A DNA stretch of 64,000 nucleotides from Haladaptatus paucihalophilus DX253 (GTDB lineage: Archaea; Halobacteriota; Halobacteria; Halobacteriales; Haladaptataceae), in NCBI RefSeq assembly GCF_000376445.1, contig NZ_AQXI01000001.1, forward strand, positions 1,210,962 through 1,274,961. Reading direction: 5' to 3'. The stretch's first letter is position 1; every line of letters begins with the position of its first letter. Position numbers and translations under genes: made by a program. Shown here in pieces: positions 7,472-14,740 of this stretch. Under the pieces are notes generated by a model that made no database searches, was not told where the DNA came from, and worked only from the letters and a program-made list of their open reading frames with translations.

Positions 7472-8719
7472 CTATTCGTGTCGGAGCGCGTCGATGGGGT
7501 CGATGCGTGCGGCGTTCCACGCCGGGTAGAGACCCGAGACGAGACCGACGCCGATACCGACGACGATGGCGACGCCGAACCATTTCGGCGCGAACGCGAG
7601 GTCGAAGCCGATAGCCTGCGCGGCGACGTACCCGCCCGCGATGCCGACGACGGTGCCGACGATGGACCCGATGACGCCGAGGATTATCGCCTCGACGATG
7701 AACAGTTGAATGATGTCGCGTTTCTGCCCGCCGACGGCTTTCATGATGCCGATTTCGCGGGTCCGTTCGGTCACGCTCACCAGCATGATGTTGGCGATGC
7801 CGATGGCCCCGACGATGAGCGAGATGACGGCGATACCGGTGATGAAACTCGTGAACGTCCCGATGACCTCCTGAATCTGCTCGACCAGTTGCTGGTTCGT
7901 CTGGAGGGACACCTCGTAGGACGCGGGTTTGAGTTGGCTCGCGTCGGATTCGTTGGTCAGATACGATTCGACCGCGGGTTGGACGCTATCCACGTGGTCG
8001 TAATCGACGGCCCGAACCGTGACTTGCGGGTAGGCGCGTTGCTGTGTGCCCGTCGTCGGACTCCGGACCGTCGTGCCGTAGAACGGGTCGGTCGGGACGT
8101 AGATTTGGGGCCGCGAGGTACCGAACGCGCTCGCCGTTGCCGAGGCGTTGAGGATGCCGACGACCGTCACCGTCCGCGTGCCGTTTGCGAACTGGAGCGT
8201 GAGGCTGTCGCCGGTCGTGACGTTCGTCGAGAACAGCGTCGCGGCGGGTTCGTTGAGGACGACCTCCTCCGAACCGGACGAGAACGTCCGTCCCGACTCG
8301 AACGAATCCGACGAGAAGGCCCCCGGCGTCGTCGCGGTTACGCTCTCCCAGCCGATGGTTTGGCCGTCGTGACCCAGCGAGGACACTTGCACGCTACCCT
8401 GTGGGACGACGGAATCGACGTCCGAGAGACCCCGCAACTGTTCGATGTCGTGTTCGGTGAACACCGGCACCGAGCCGCCCTGACTCGACGGTCCACCCGG
8501 TCCGTCGTTGGCACTCGGCGGGCCGACGCTCGCCACGATGGAGGGGTTGGAATCGGCCGAGACTTGCCCGACGATGGCGGCTTGAAGGCTCGCGCCGAGC
8601 GTGACGAAGGTGATGACCGACCCGACGCCGATGATGATGCCGAGCGTCGTCAGCACCGACCGGAGTTTGTGGTCGCGGATGGACCGCCAACTCATCTGGA
8701 AACTCTGGCGGAAGTTCAT
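7472..8719 (-). CDS. ABC transporter permease, MacB/FtsX type
   Basis: A 415-residue protein with one N-terminal TM (HKLRSVLTTLGIIIGVGSVITFVTLGASLQ), a large extracytoplasmic MacB-like core, and three C-terminal TMs of the FtsX domain (NIMLVSVTERTREIGIMKAVG is the family hallmark). It works as a dimer with the adjacent ATPase to export or release substrates such as lipids, peptides or drugs. Its start overlaps the ATPase stop by 4 bases, so translation is coupled. Confidence 0.9.
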   Translation of the reverse strand: MNFRQSFQMSWRSIRDHKLRSVLTTLGIIIGVGSVITFVTLGASLQAAIVGQVSADSNPSIVASVGPPSANDGPGGPSSQGGSVPVFTEHDIEQLRGLSDVDSVVPQGSVQVSSLGHDGQTIGWESVTATTPGAFSSDSFESGRTFSSGSEEVVLNEPAATLFSTNVTTGDSLTLQFANGTRTVTVVGILNASATASAFGTSRPQIYVPTDPFYGTTVRSPTTGTQQRAYPQVTVRAVDYDHVDSVQPAVESYLTNESDASQLKPASYEVSLQTNQQLVEQIQEVIGTFTSFITGIAVISLIVGAIGIANIMLVSVTERTREIGIMKAVGGQKRDIIQLFIVEAIILGVIGSIVGTVVGIAGGYVAAQAIGFDLAFAPKWFGVAIVVGIGVGLVSGLYPAWNAARIDPIDALRHE

Positions 8720-9459
8720 GGCCTCGCCTCCACGCGTCGCGGCGACTCGACGGGTTCGATGCGCTCCACTTCGCCGTCCAGCAGGTGGACGATTCGGTCC
8801 GCGTGTTCCGCGACCGTGCGCTCGTGGGTGACGAGGAAGATGGTGTTGCCCTCGTCGTTGAGTTCCTCGAACAGGGCCAAAATCCGGCGTTCCGTCTCGC
8901 TGTCGAGGTTGCCGGTCGGTTCGTCGGCGAGGATGATGGCGGGGTCGTTCGCCAGCGCGCGGGCGATGGCCACGCGCTGGCGTTGCCCGCCCGAGAGTTC
9001 GTTCGGCCGGTGGTCGCGTCGCTCGCCCAAGCCGACCCGTTCGAGGAGGTCGCTCGCCCGCTCGGTCCGTCGCTTCGTTCCGGCTCCCTGGAACAGCATC
9101 GGCAGAGCGACGTTCTCCGCGGCGGTGAGTTTCGGCATCAGGTTGAACGTCTGGAAGACGAAGCCGATTTCGTCACCCCGAAGCCTCGTCCGCTCGGCGT
9201 CGGAAAGCGTCGTGACTTCGGTTCCGTTCACGGTTATCGTCCCCTCGGTCGGCGTGTCGAGACAACCGACGACGTTCATCAGGGTGCTCTTTCCCGACCC
9301 GCTCGGCCCCATGACGGCGGTGTACGACCCGGTTTCGATGGACAGGTCGATGCCGTCGAGGGCGTGGACGGGTTCGCCGCGATGGTAGGTCTTGCGGACG
9401 TCGGTCAGGGTCACCGCGGCGGTCGATTTCGGTTGGGTTCGTGGGCGTGAATCAGGCAT
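8716..9459 (-). CDS. ABC transporter ATP-binding protein, MacB/LolD type
   Basis: A 247-residue ATPase with Walker A GPSGSGKST (51-59), signature LSGGQ (155-159) and Walker B ILADEPTGNLD. The Q-loop reads VFQTFNLMP. This is the first gene of the exporter operon. The promoter region contains an 18-bp operator at 9561-9578, about 100 bases upstream, so it probably belongs to the same TetR regulon as the MFS and MATE genes. Confidence 0.93.
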   Translation of the reverse strand: MPDSRPRTQPKSTAAVTLTDVRKTYHRGEPVHALDGIDLSIETGSYTAVMGPSGSGKSTLMNVVGCLDTPTEGTITVNGTEVTTLSDAERTRLRGDEIGFVFQTFNLMPKLTAAENVALPMLFQGAGTKRRTERASDLLERVGLGERRDHRPNELSGGQRQRVAIARALANDPAIILADEPTGNLDSETERRILALFEELNDEGNTIFLVTHERTVAEHADRIVHLLDGEVERIEPVESPRRVEARP

Positions 9460-9560
9460 GAGGTCGTGATAGCGTGTTCGATAGCTCGTCCGGTCCGTGT
9501 TCGCGGTCGGTCACGATTCCGTCGAGTCGCCGACGGGTTCGGCATCGCTCGGCACCGTAC

Positions 9561-9578
9561 TGACCGAATATTCAGTCA
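9561..9578. promoter_or_regulatory. TetR-type operator, copy 5 (ABC exporter promoter)
   Basis: TGACCGAATATTCAGTCA differs from the perfect palindrome by one base. It is 102 bases upstream of the ABC ATPase start. It could also influence the rightward zinc-finger gene at 9687. Confidence 0.7.
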
Positions 9579-9686
9579 AACGGGGATACGCGTTCCTCGG
9601 TATTTAGTACCACTCGCTCGTTCGAAACGGCGCTAACGCTGTGAGGAGGCACGGGTTTGACATTCACGGGCGTCGACGGCTTCAGT

Positions 9687-9830
9687 ATGGGGGTTTGTGA
9701 CATCTGCGAACAGCGCAAGTCGAACGGGACGCATCTCGTCGGACGGACCGGCGAGTTGTGGGTGTGCCGGGGGTGCATGATGCGGGCCGTCACCGGAAAG
9801 AAGGAGGAACTGTCGTTCATGAACCCGTGA
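9687..9830 (+). CDS. Zinc-finger micro-protein, 47 residues
   Basis: A short frame MGVCDICEQRKSNGTHLVGR... has two CxxC pairs (C4/C7 and C27/C30) spaced as in one rubredoxin-like zinc knuckle. Haloarchaea encode many such zinc-finger micro-proteins, and a few affect swarming or biofilm formation. The ATG at 9687 gives a compact protein ending in SFMNP. It is not overlapped by a better gene. The role of this one is unknown. Confidence 0.7.
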   Translation: MGVCDICEQRKSNGTHLVGRTGELWVCRGCMMRAVTGKKEELSFMNP

Positions 9831-9868
9831 GACGACTTTTATGTTCCCCGTCGTCCTCGTAACGGATA

Positions 9869-10786
9869 ATGACGAAGACACGGGCACGCGAGCTATCGCG
9901 GTTGCGGTACGCGAAGAACGACGCCGATTTCGAGAGCGAGGGAACGCGCTGTGCGGGATGGCTGTACACCCCGGAAGGCGTCGCGGACCCGCCCGTGGTG
10001 ATGATGGCTCACGGATTGGGGGGCGAACGAACCTTCGGATTGCCGAAAATCGCGAAGGAGTTCGTCGCCCGCGGGTTCGCCGTTTTCCTCTTCGACTACC
10101 GGAATTTCGGCGACAGCGACGGCGAACCGCGCAATCTCGTGAGCGCGAGTCGGCACGTCGAAGACTGGGAGGCCGCCATCGACCACGTTCGCGGGTTGGA
10201 CGCCATCGACCGCCGGAAAATAGCGCTCTGGGGAACGTCCTACAGCGGCGGGCACGTCATCGAAGCGGCGGCGGACGACCATCGAATCGCCGCCGTGATC
10301 GCCCAAGTCCCGTTCGTCGACGGACGGACGGTTGCCCGCGCGTCCGGCGCGAAGAAGGTGTTGAAGGGGACGTTCGCGGGCGTCCGCGACCTCGTACGAA
10401 AGTACACGTTCCGCGGTCCACACACGGTTCCCGTCGCCGGGTATCCCGACGAGTTCGCGGTGCTCAACGCGCCGGGAGCGATGGAAGGGATGGAAACCAT
10501 CGTGCCCGACCCGCCGGTCTGGGAGAACGAAGTTCCGGCCCGCGTCTTCCTCGAAATTCCGTTCTACCGCCCGATTTCGGTCGTGGAGGACGTTCCGTGT
10601 CCGTTGCTCCTGATCGGCGGCCGGGACGACGACATCGTTCCGGTCTCGTCGATTCGGTCCGCGGCGGAACGGGCCGACGCGACGTACATCGAACTCCCAA
10701 TCGGCCACTTCGACGTGTACGACGACGCGTTCGACGCGGTGGTCGGATACGAAGCGGCGTTCCTCGACCGAGAAGTGCGGGAGTGA
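9869..10786 (+). CDS. Alpha/beta hydrolase (dienelactone hydrolase/X-Pro-like)
   Basis: A 305-residue cytosolic hydrolase. The nucleophile elbow is GTSYSGG with Ser124, the oxyanion region is AHGLGGERT, the acid is in GGRDDDIVP, and the catalytic His is in GHFDVYDD near the C terminus. The full family fold is present. These enzymes cleave esters or acyl bonds; the substrate cannot be inferred. The start follows a TATA-like patch after the zinc-finger gene. Confidence 0.88.
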   Translation: MTKTRARELSRLRYAKNDADFESEGTRCAGWLYTPEGVADPPVVMMAHGLGGERTFGLPKIAKEFVARGFAVFLFDYRNFGDSDGEPRNLVSASRHVEDWEAAIDHVRGLDAIDRRKIALWGTSYSGGHVIEAAADDHRIAAVIAQVPFVDGRTVARASGAKKVLKGTFAGVRDLVRKYTFRGPHTVPVAGYPDEFAVLNAPGAMEGMETIVPDPPVWENEVPARVFLEIPFYRPISVVEDVPCPLLLIGGRDDDIVPVSSIRSAAERADATYIELPIGHFDVYDDAFDAVVGYEAAFLDREVRE

Positions 10787-10862
10787 TGTACTCCGCACCG
10801 GTGGTGTCCGCGAGGATGTAGCTAGTTTTATTCATCTACACCTAATGTAACAAAATAGAATA

Positions 10863-11309
10863 ATGGTGAAACCATCCGAGACACCGCCTGTCTCCCTCTC
10901 GCTCGACGAAATCTTCGAAGTACTGGTCGCTCCGCGTCGGAGAGCGGTGTTGTACGAACTCCACGGACGGTCGGAACCGATGACGCTGACCGACCTCGCC
11001 GCATCCGTCGATGCGGTTGAAACGGTGGTGACGAACGAGACGAACGAAGCGGAGGTGACGAACGAGACGAACGAAGCGGAGGTGACGAACGAGACGAACG
11101 AAGCGGAGGTGACGGCGGCGAACCGGAGGACGGTTGCCATCGCGTTGGACCACATCCACCTCCCCAAGCTCCAGCAGGCCGGACTCGTCACCTACGACCG
11201 AGCGGAGAAAACCGTCGAGTTGGGGCAGATTCCGCGGCAGTTCGAGCGGTACCTCCGATTCGCGGCCGAGGACGACCACCGCACGCGGGCCATCGACGCG
11301 ACCGTTTAA
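10863..11309 (+). CDS. Winged-helix regulator (DUF7344-like) with a 3x9-residue repeat
   Basis: A 148-residue protein. Residues 12-50 (LSLDEIFEVLVAPRRRAVLYEL) form the winged-helix start typical of the haloarchaeal family often called DUF7344, and HIHLPKLQQAGLVTYD is the expected recognition/wing segment. In between, VTNETNEAE is repeated three times without change (residues 56-82), extending a loop that is normally short. The target genes are unknown. An AT-rich TATA-like stretch lies at about 10825-10832. Confidence 0.8.
   Translation: MVKPSETPPVSLSLDEIFEVLVAPRRRAVLYELHGRSEPMTLTDLAASVDAVETVVTNETNEAEVTNETNEAEVTNETNEAEVTAANRRTVAIALDHIHLPKLQQAGLVTYDRAEKTVELGQIPRQFERYLRFAAEDDHRTRAIDATV
11028..11108 (+). 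repeat. 27-bp in-frame tandem repeat, three copies
   Basis: Three identical 27-bp units at 11028-11054, 11055-11081 and 11082-11108 encode VTNETNEAE three times. The identity at DNA level implies a recent expansion, and the length could vary between strains. Confidence 0.9.
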
Positions 11310-11785
11310 CGGAGCAGGTGGCCGAGCGTCCACGCGCCACCCGCGGCCGAGACGCCGAGGACGAACAGCAGGACGTTCGCACGAAAGTCGCTCGCGGGGA
11401 CGATATCGAGGGTGAACGTCCGCTCCGAGAGGGGCCAGAACGGACGGACCCCCATCGGCGTGATGACGTCGGCGAGGAGGTGGGAGACGATAGAGAGCGT
11501 ACCGACCAGCAGGCCGAACTCGGCGACCGTCGTCCCCCCGAAAATCCCGCCGACGAGGGCGGAGAGGACGCCGACGGCACCGGCGAAGGCGACGGTGTGT
11601 GTCGCTCCCCGATGGCGGAGTCGGTTCGTCCGCGTGTCGAGGTCGGGAATCATGGTCAACGCGACGGTGACACCGCCGCCGAGAAGCGCGAACGTCGGAG
11701 ACCCGGCCGCGACGAGGACGCAACAGATGGGTGCATAGAGCGCGAGCGCCACGCCGCAGTGACCCGGCTGATACATGTTTCTCAC
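11306..11785 (-). CDS. YdjM/DUF457-like inner-membrane metal-dependent hydrolase family protein
   Basis: A 159-residue membrane protein with four or five hydrophobic segments. The conserved polar motifs are GHCGVALALYAP, PDLDTRTNRLRHRGATHT and SHLLADVITPMGVRPFWPL, which are hallmarks of the YdjM (LexA-binding) family. The His/Asp residues probably bind metal at the membrane face. A start at residue 4 (MYQPGHCG) is also possible. It overlaps the convergent regulator gene by 4 bases. Confidence 0.82.
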   Translation of the reverse strand: MRNMYQPGHCGVALALYAPICCVLVAAGSPTFALLGGGVTVALTMIPDLDTRTNRLRHRGATHTVAFAGAVGVLSALVGGIFGGTTVAEFGLLVGTLSIVSHLLADVITPMGVRPFWPLSERTFTLDIVPASDFRANVLLFVLGVSAAGGAWTLGHLLR

Positions 11786-11866
11786 TTACACCGCAGGCGG
11801 TTAACTGCAACGGGGGGTACGGGCGACGACGAAAACCGATTTCACGCTCCCGTCCGACGTTCTCCC

Positions 11867-12559
11867 ATGGACGGATTGACGGCGGTCATCACCGGCGGGA
11901 CGCGAGGAATCGGGCGACGGGTCGCGGAGTCGTTCGCGGACGAGGGCGCGACCGTCGCCCTCTGCGGACGCGATGCTGGAGAAGTCGATGCGACCGTCGA
12001 GACCATCGAAGACGCGGGAGGTAACGCGGTCGGCGTGCGCGCCGACGTGCGCGACGAGTTCGACGTGGAGCGGTTGGTGGAAACCGCCGCCAGAGAGGGC
12101 GAGGACGGCATCGACGTGGTGGTGGCGAACGCCGGGGTCTACCACGGGACGCCGGGGGAAACGCCCCTGACGACCGAATCCTACGCCGCCTTCGACGACA
12201 CCCTCCGAACGAACTGCCGGGGGGTGTACACGGCGATTCGGGAATCGCTTCCGCACCTCGCCGAGGACGGTCGAATCCTCGTTTCGACTGGTTCTATCGG
12301 CCACGAAACGCACGCCGGATACGGCTCCTACGCCGTCTCGAAAGCCGCCGCGGAAGGACTGGTTCGCGGGTTTTCGACCGAACTCGACGGGACGGTGGTC
12401 GGCATCGACCCCGGCGTCGTCGGAACGGAGATGATGGGCGAGCAGGGACGCGACCCGGAGGACGTGGCCGGTCTGTTCGTCTGGGCCGCCACGGACGCCG
12501 AGGACGTGAACGGCGAAATCGTCGGGCTGAAGCGGTGGCGGCAGGCGACGCGGGAGTGA
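11867..12559 (+). CDS. Short-chain dehydrogenase/reductase (SDR)
   Basis: A 230-residue classical SDR. The nucleotide-binding motif TGGTRGIG is at residues 9-16, NAG at 88-90, catalytic Ser in STGSIG (about 140-145), and YAVSK with Tyr155 and Lys159. It oxidises or reduces a small hydroxyl/carbonyl compound with NAD(P). I chose the ATG at 11867 because the motif then sits at the usual distance; upstream in-frame sequence overlaps the divergent gene. It is convergent with the DUF2071-like gene, one base apart. Confidence 0.9.
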   Translation: MDGLTAVITGGTRGIGRRVAESFADEGATVALCGRDAGEVDATVETIEDAGGNAVGVRADVRDEFDVERLVETAAREGEDGIDVVVANAGVYHGTPGETPLTTESYAAFDDTLRTNCRGVYTAIRESLPHLAEDGRILVSTGSIGHETHAGYGSYAVSKAAAEGLVRGFSTELDGTVVGIDPGVVGTEMMGEQGRDPEDVAGLFVWAATDAEDVNGEIVGLKRWRQATRE

Positions 12560-12560
12560 G

Positions 12561-13244
12561 TCAGTCGAGTCGTTTCGGCGCGTGGACGTGGAACACCATC
12601 GCCGGGCAGTACCGGACCCGAGGTTCCGCGTCGGGGAGAGGCAGTCCGACGGCATCGAACAGCGAGTCGACCCACACGTCGGCCTCGACGGAGTGAAGCG
12701 GCCACGGGTCGTGCTCGACGCGGGCGGTCATTCCGGCTTGCGGGACGAACAGTCGATAGCGCTCCGAGAGGAAGTAAGAGAGCGAGCCGGTCTCGGGAAC
12801 GGTCGCGCCGTTTTTCGGACGGTACGTCGCCTCGAACTCGACGGGAAGCGTTTCGGGACGGCGTCGGTGGGCGTGAATCCGGTGTATTCCGTCCGTTTCG
12901 ACGGTTATGTCGGCATCGTAGTACGGCAGACGATAGAGCCGCCGCGCGACACGCGCCGCGAGCCGACTGCCGGTGTCGAGGCTGAGAAAGTAGACGCCGA
13001 CGGCATCGCCGAGGCGGACGTAGGTTCGGACGTTGACCTGTGGGAACGTCGCACCGAGGAGGTGCGGCGTTCCCGGCGGGCGGGCGTTTTCGACGGTCGA
13101 AGCGAGGACGCTGACCCACGCCCGCCCGTCGAACGTATCGAGCGCCAGCGAATCGGGAATCGCGGTTTCGAGCGCGGCGGTATCGACCGACCAGTGGGCG
13201 AACAGACAATCGCGCCACGTGAATCGGAGTACGCGCACGGTCAC
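12561..13244 (-). CDS. DUF2071/YqjF-like protein
   Basis: A 227-residue protein with the YqjF/DUF2071 hallmarks: WRDCLFAHWSVD near the N terminus, FDGRAWVSVLASTVENARPPG, and YFLSLDTGSRLAARVARRLYRLPYYDA. The fold is acetoacetate decarboxylase-like, but no enzyme activity is established for the family. It overlaps the upstream small membrane-protein gene by 4 bases and is likely co-transcribed. Confidence 0.85.
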   Translation of the reverse strand: MTVRVLRFTWRDCLFAHWSVDTAALETAIPDSLALDTFDGRAWVSVLASTVENARPPGTPHLLGATFPQVNVRTYVRLGDAVGVYFLSLDTGSRLAARVARRLYRLPYYDADITVETDGIHRIHAHRRRPETLPVEFEATYRPKNGATVPETGSLSYFLSERYRLFVPQAGMTARVEHDPWPLHSVEADVWVDSLFDAVGLPLPDAEPRVRYCPAMVFHVHAPKRLD

Positions 13245-13486
13245 GACCGCCGGTAGTACCAGCAGGCGAAACAGCAGAACGGGACGCCGAAGGAGATGAC
13301 GAGGACGGGAAGTATCGGCAGGAATCGGAGCGACCCGGTGACGAAGACGTCCAGTCCGAGAGCGGAGAGCGTTCCGTACACCGCGTCACCCGCAAACGGG
13401 GCGGTGAGCCGGAACAGGACGTACGCGACCAGCGTTTGCGCCGCCCGAACGAGCAATCCCGCGCCGCGAACCGTCTTCGTCTCCAT
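13241..13486 (-). CDS. Small two-TM membrane protein
   Basis: An 81-residue protein starting METKTVRGAGLLVRAAQTLV, with two hydrophobic stretches (about 18-30 and 52-76) and the C-terminal CCFACWYYRRS. A much longer in-frame extension exists upstream, but it overlaps the divergent ZIP gene and lacks protein-like composition, so the ATG at 13486 is chosen. The ATGA overlap with the DUF2071-like gene supports it being real. Function unknown. Confidence 0.65.
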   Translation of the reverse strand: METKTVRGAGLLVRAAQTLVAYVLFRLTAPFAGDAVYGTLSALGLDVFVTGSLRFLPILPVLVISFGVPFCCFACWYYRRS

Positions 13487-13550
13487 GGTCACTCTACGTG
13501 TCGCCGCTCGGCAATAGCTTTGTGGTGGTTCGCGACGACCAACCGACGGG

Positions 13551-13580
13551 TTAATAACTTCTGATTGAGGATTAATAACC
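13551..13580 (+). promoter_or_regulatory. Duplicated TTAATAAC boxes before the ZIP gene
   Basis: TTAATAAC occurs at 13551-13558 and 13572-13579, 21 bases apart, and the second abuts the ATG at 13581. One could be the TATA element and the other part of an operator, perhaps for a metal-responsive regulator. Confidence 0.4.
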
Positions 13581-14414
13581 ATGCCACGACTGTCACGGCT
13601 CGGCCTCGCCGGGTTCGTCGCCCTCGTCGTCCTCACCGGGGTGGGGGTGACGGCGGGGCTGTCCAAAGTCCTCGTCATCGCGTGGGTCGCGTTCGCGGCC
13701 ATGGCCGCGGGTGCCGTGCTCGGGGGTCGGTCGAACGACTCCATGCACGCGAAAAAGCTCGTCTGGGCCTTCGGGTTGGCGAGCGGCGCGATGATAACCA
13801 GCGCCGCCGTCTTCCTCGTCCCGAGCGCGATATCCCACCACCCGGAGTACGGCGGCTTCGGTATCGCCGCCGGAATTCTGGTCGGCTTCAGCGCCCACAC
13901 CATCGGTCACCGGGCGACCCACCTCGAAACGGCGCTCGACCACACGTCGGTCGAACTGACCGCCCACTCGTTCGCCGCGGGTGCCATCATCGGTCTCGTC
14001 TACGGCAACATGCCGGAACTCGGGTTGCTCCTCGGCCTCGCCATCGTCTCGCACAAGGGACCCGCGGGGTACGTCGCGGCCCACCGACTCCGAGAGGGCG
14101 GCAGTACACCGTCCGTCCTGCTCCTCCCCGCCGCGGGCATCGGCATCACGGCTATCATTTCCGCGCTGCTCCAGTTGCCCTCCAGCGCCGCGGTCAACGG
14201 CCTCGTCTTCGGGTTCGCCGCGGGCGTCTTCCTCCACGTCGCCATGGACTTCCTCCCGCGCTGTGAACTCGGCGGCGAGGTGTACGAGGTGGCACAGTTG
14301 AGCGACAACGCCCACCACCTCCTCGACGAACTCCGCACGCACGCCGTCGCGAGCACCGCCCTCGGCGGGCTGGTTGTGTTCGCGCTCTGGGCGGTCATCA
14401 GCCGCCCGATGTGA
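13581..14414 (+). CDS. ZIP-family divalent metal transporter
   Basis: A 277-residue protein with about eight TMs. Conserved ZIP metal-site elements are visible: ELTAHSFAAGAIIGLVYG in the middle, SHKGPAGYVAAHRL in the next helix, and HVAMDFLPRC late in the protein. A His-containing loop, HTIGHRATHLE, precedes the core. It probably imports Zn2+ or Fe2+ into the cytoplasm. No metal regulator is adjacent, but paired TTAATAAC boxes sit at the start. Confidence 0.8.
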   Translation: MPRLSRLGLAGFVALVVLTGVGVTAGLSKVLVIAWVAFAAMAAGAVLGGRSNDSMHAKKLVWAFGLASGAMITSAAVFLVPSAISHHPEYGGFGIAAGILVGFSAHTIGHRATHLETALDHTSVELTAHSFAAGAIIGLVYGNMPELGLLLGLAIVSHKGPAGYVAAHRLREGGSTPSVLLLPAAGIGITAIISALLQLPSSAAVNGLVFGFAAGVFLHVAMDFLPRCELGGEVYEVAQLSDNAHHLLDELRTHAVASTALGGLVVFALWAVISRPM

Positions 14415-14480
14415 CCGTCGGCGTGCCATCACACAGGCAACCACACAACGACTATTCGCCCGCTTGCAGTAGCCACGCGC

Positions 14481-14727
14481 ATGCCGACGTTGATGGACAC
14501 CTACATCGAAAACCGCGAACGCGTGCAACCGAAGCACGCCAACAACTACGAGACCGCCCACGGGGGAATCGTGATGAAGTGGATGGACGAAATCGGGGGC
14601 GATGTCGGCGATGCGACTCGCGGGGGAGACGTGCGTCACCGCCAACGTGGACCAGATGGACTTCCAACGACCGATTCCCGTCGAGGATACCACGGTCATC
14701 CAATCGTACGTCTACGACACGGGACGA
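14481..14727 (+). pseudogene. Acyl-CoA thioesterase (hotdog fold), frameshifted and truncated
   Basis: Frame 1 reads MPTLMDTYIENRERVQ..., then ETAHGGIVMKWMDEIGG (the family's substrate-channel motif). Homology continues in a shifted frame as AMSAMRLAGETCVTANVD... and IPVEDTTVIQSYVYDTGR. One extra G in the five-G run at about 14595-14599 explains the shift. After about 14725 the similarity stops completely and unrelated lower-GC sequence begins. Roughly the first half of a 150-residue enzyme remains, so the gene is dead. Confidence 0.85.
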
Positions 14728-14740
14728 GGCACGCTTCTCC

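Noticed and set aside
11028-11108. Three identical 27-bp units considered as a CRISPR array
   Set aside because: They are contiguous with no spacers and lie in frame inside a gene. No CRISPR array was seen anywhere in the window.
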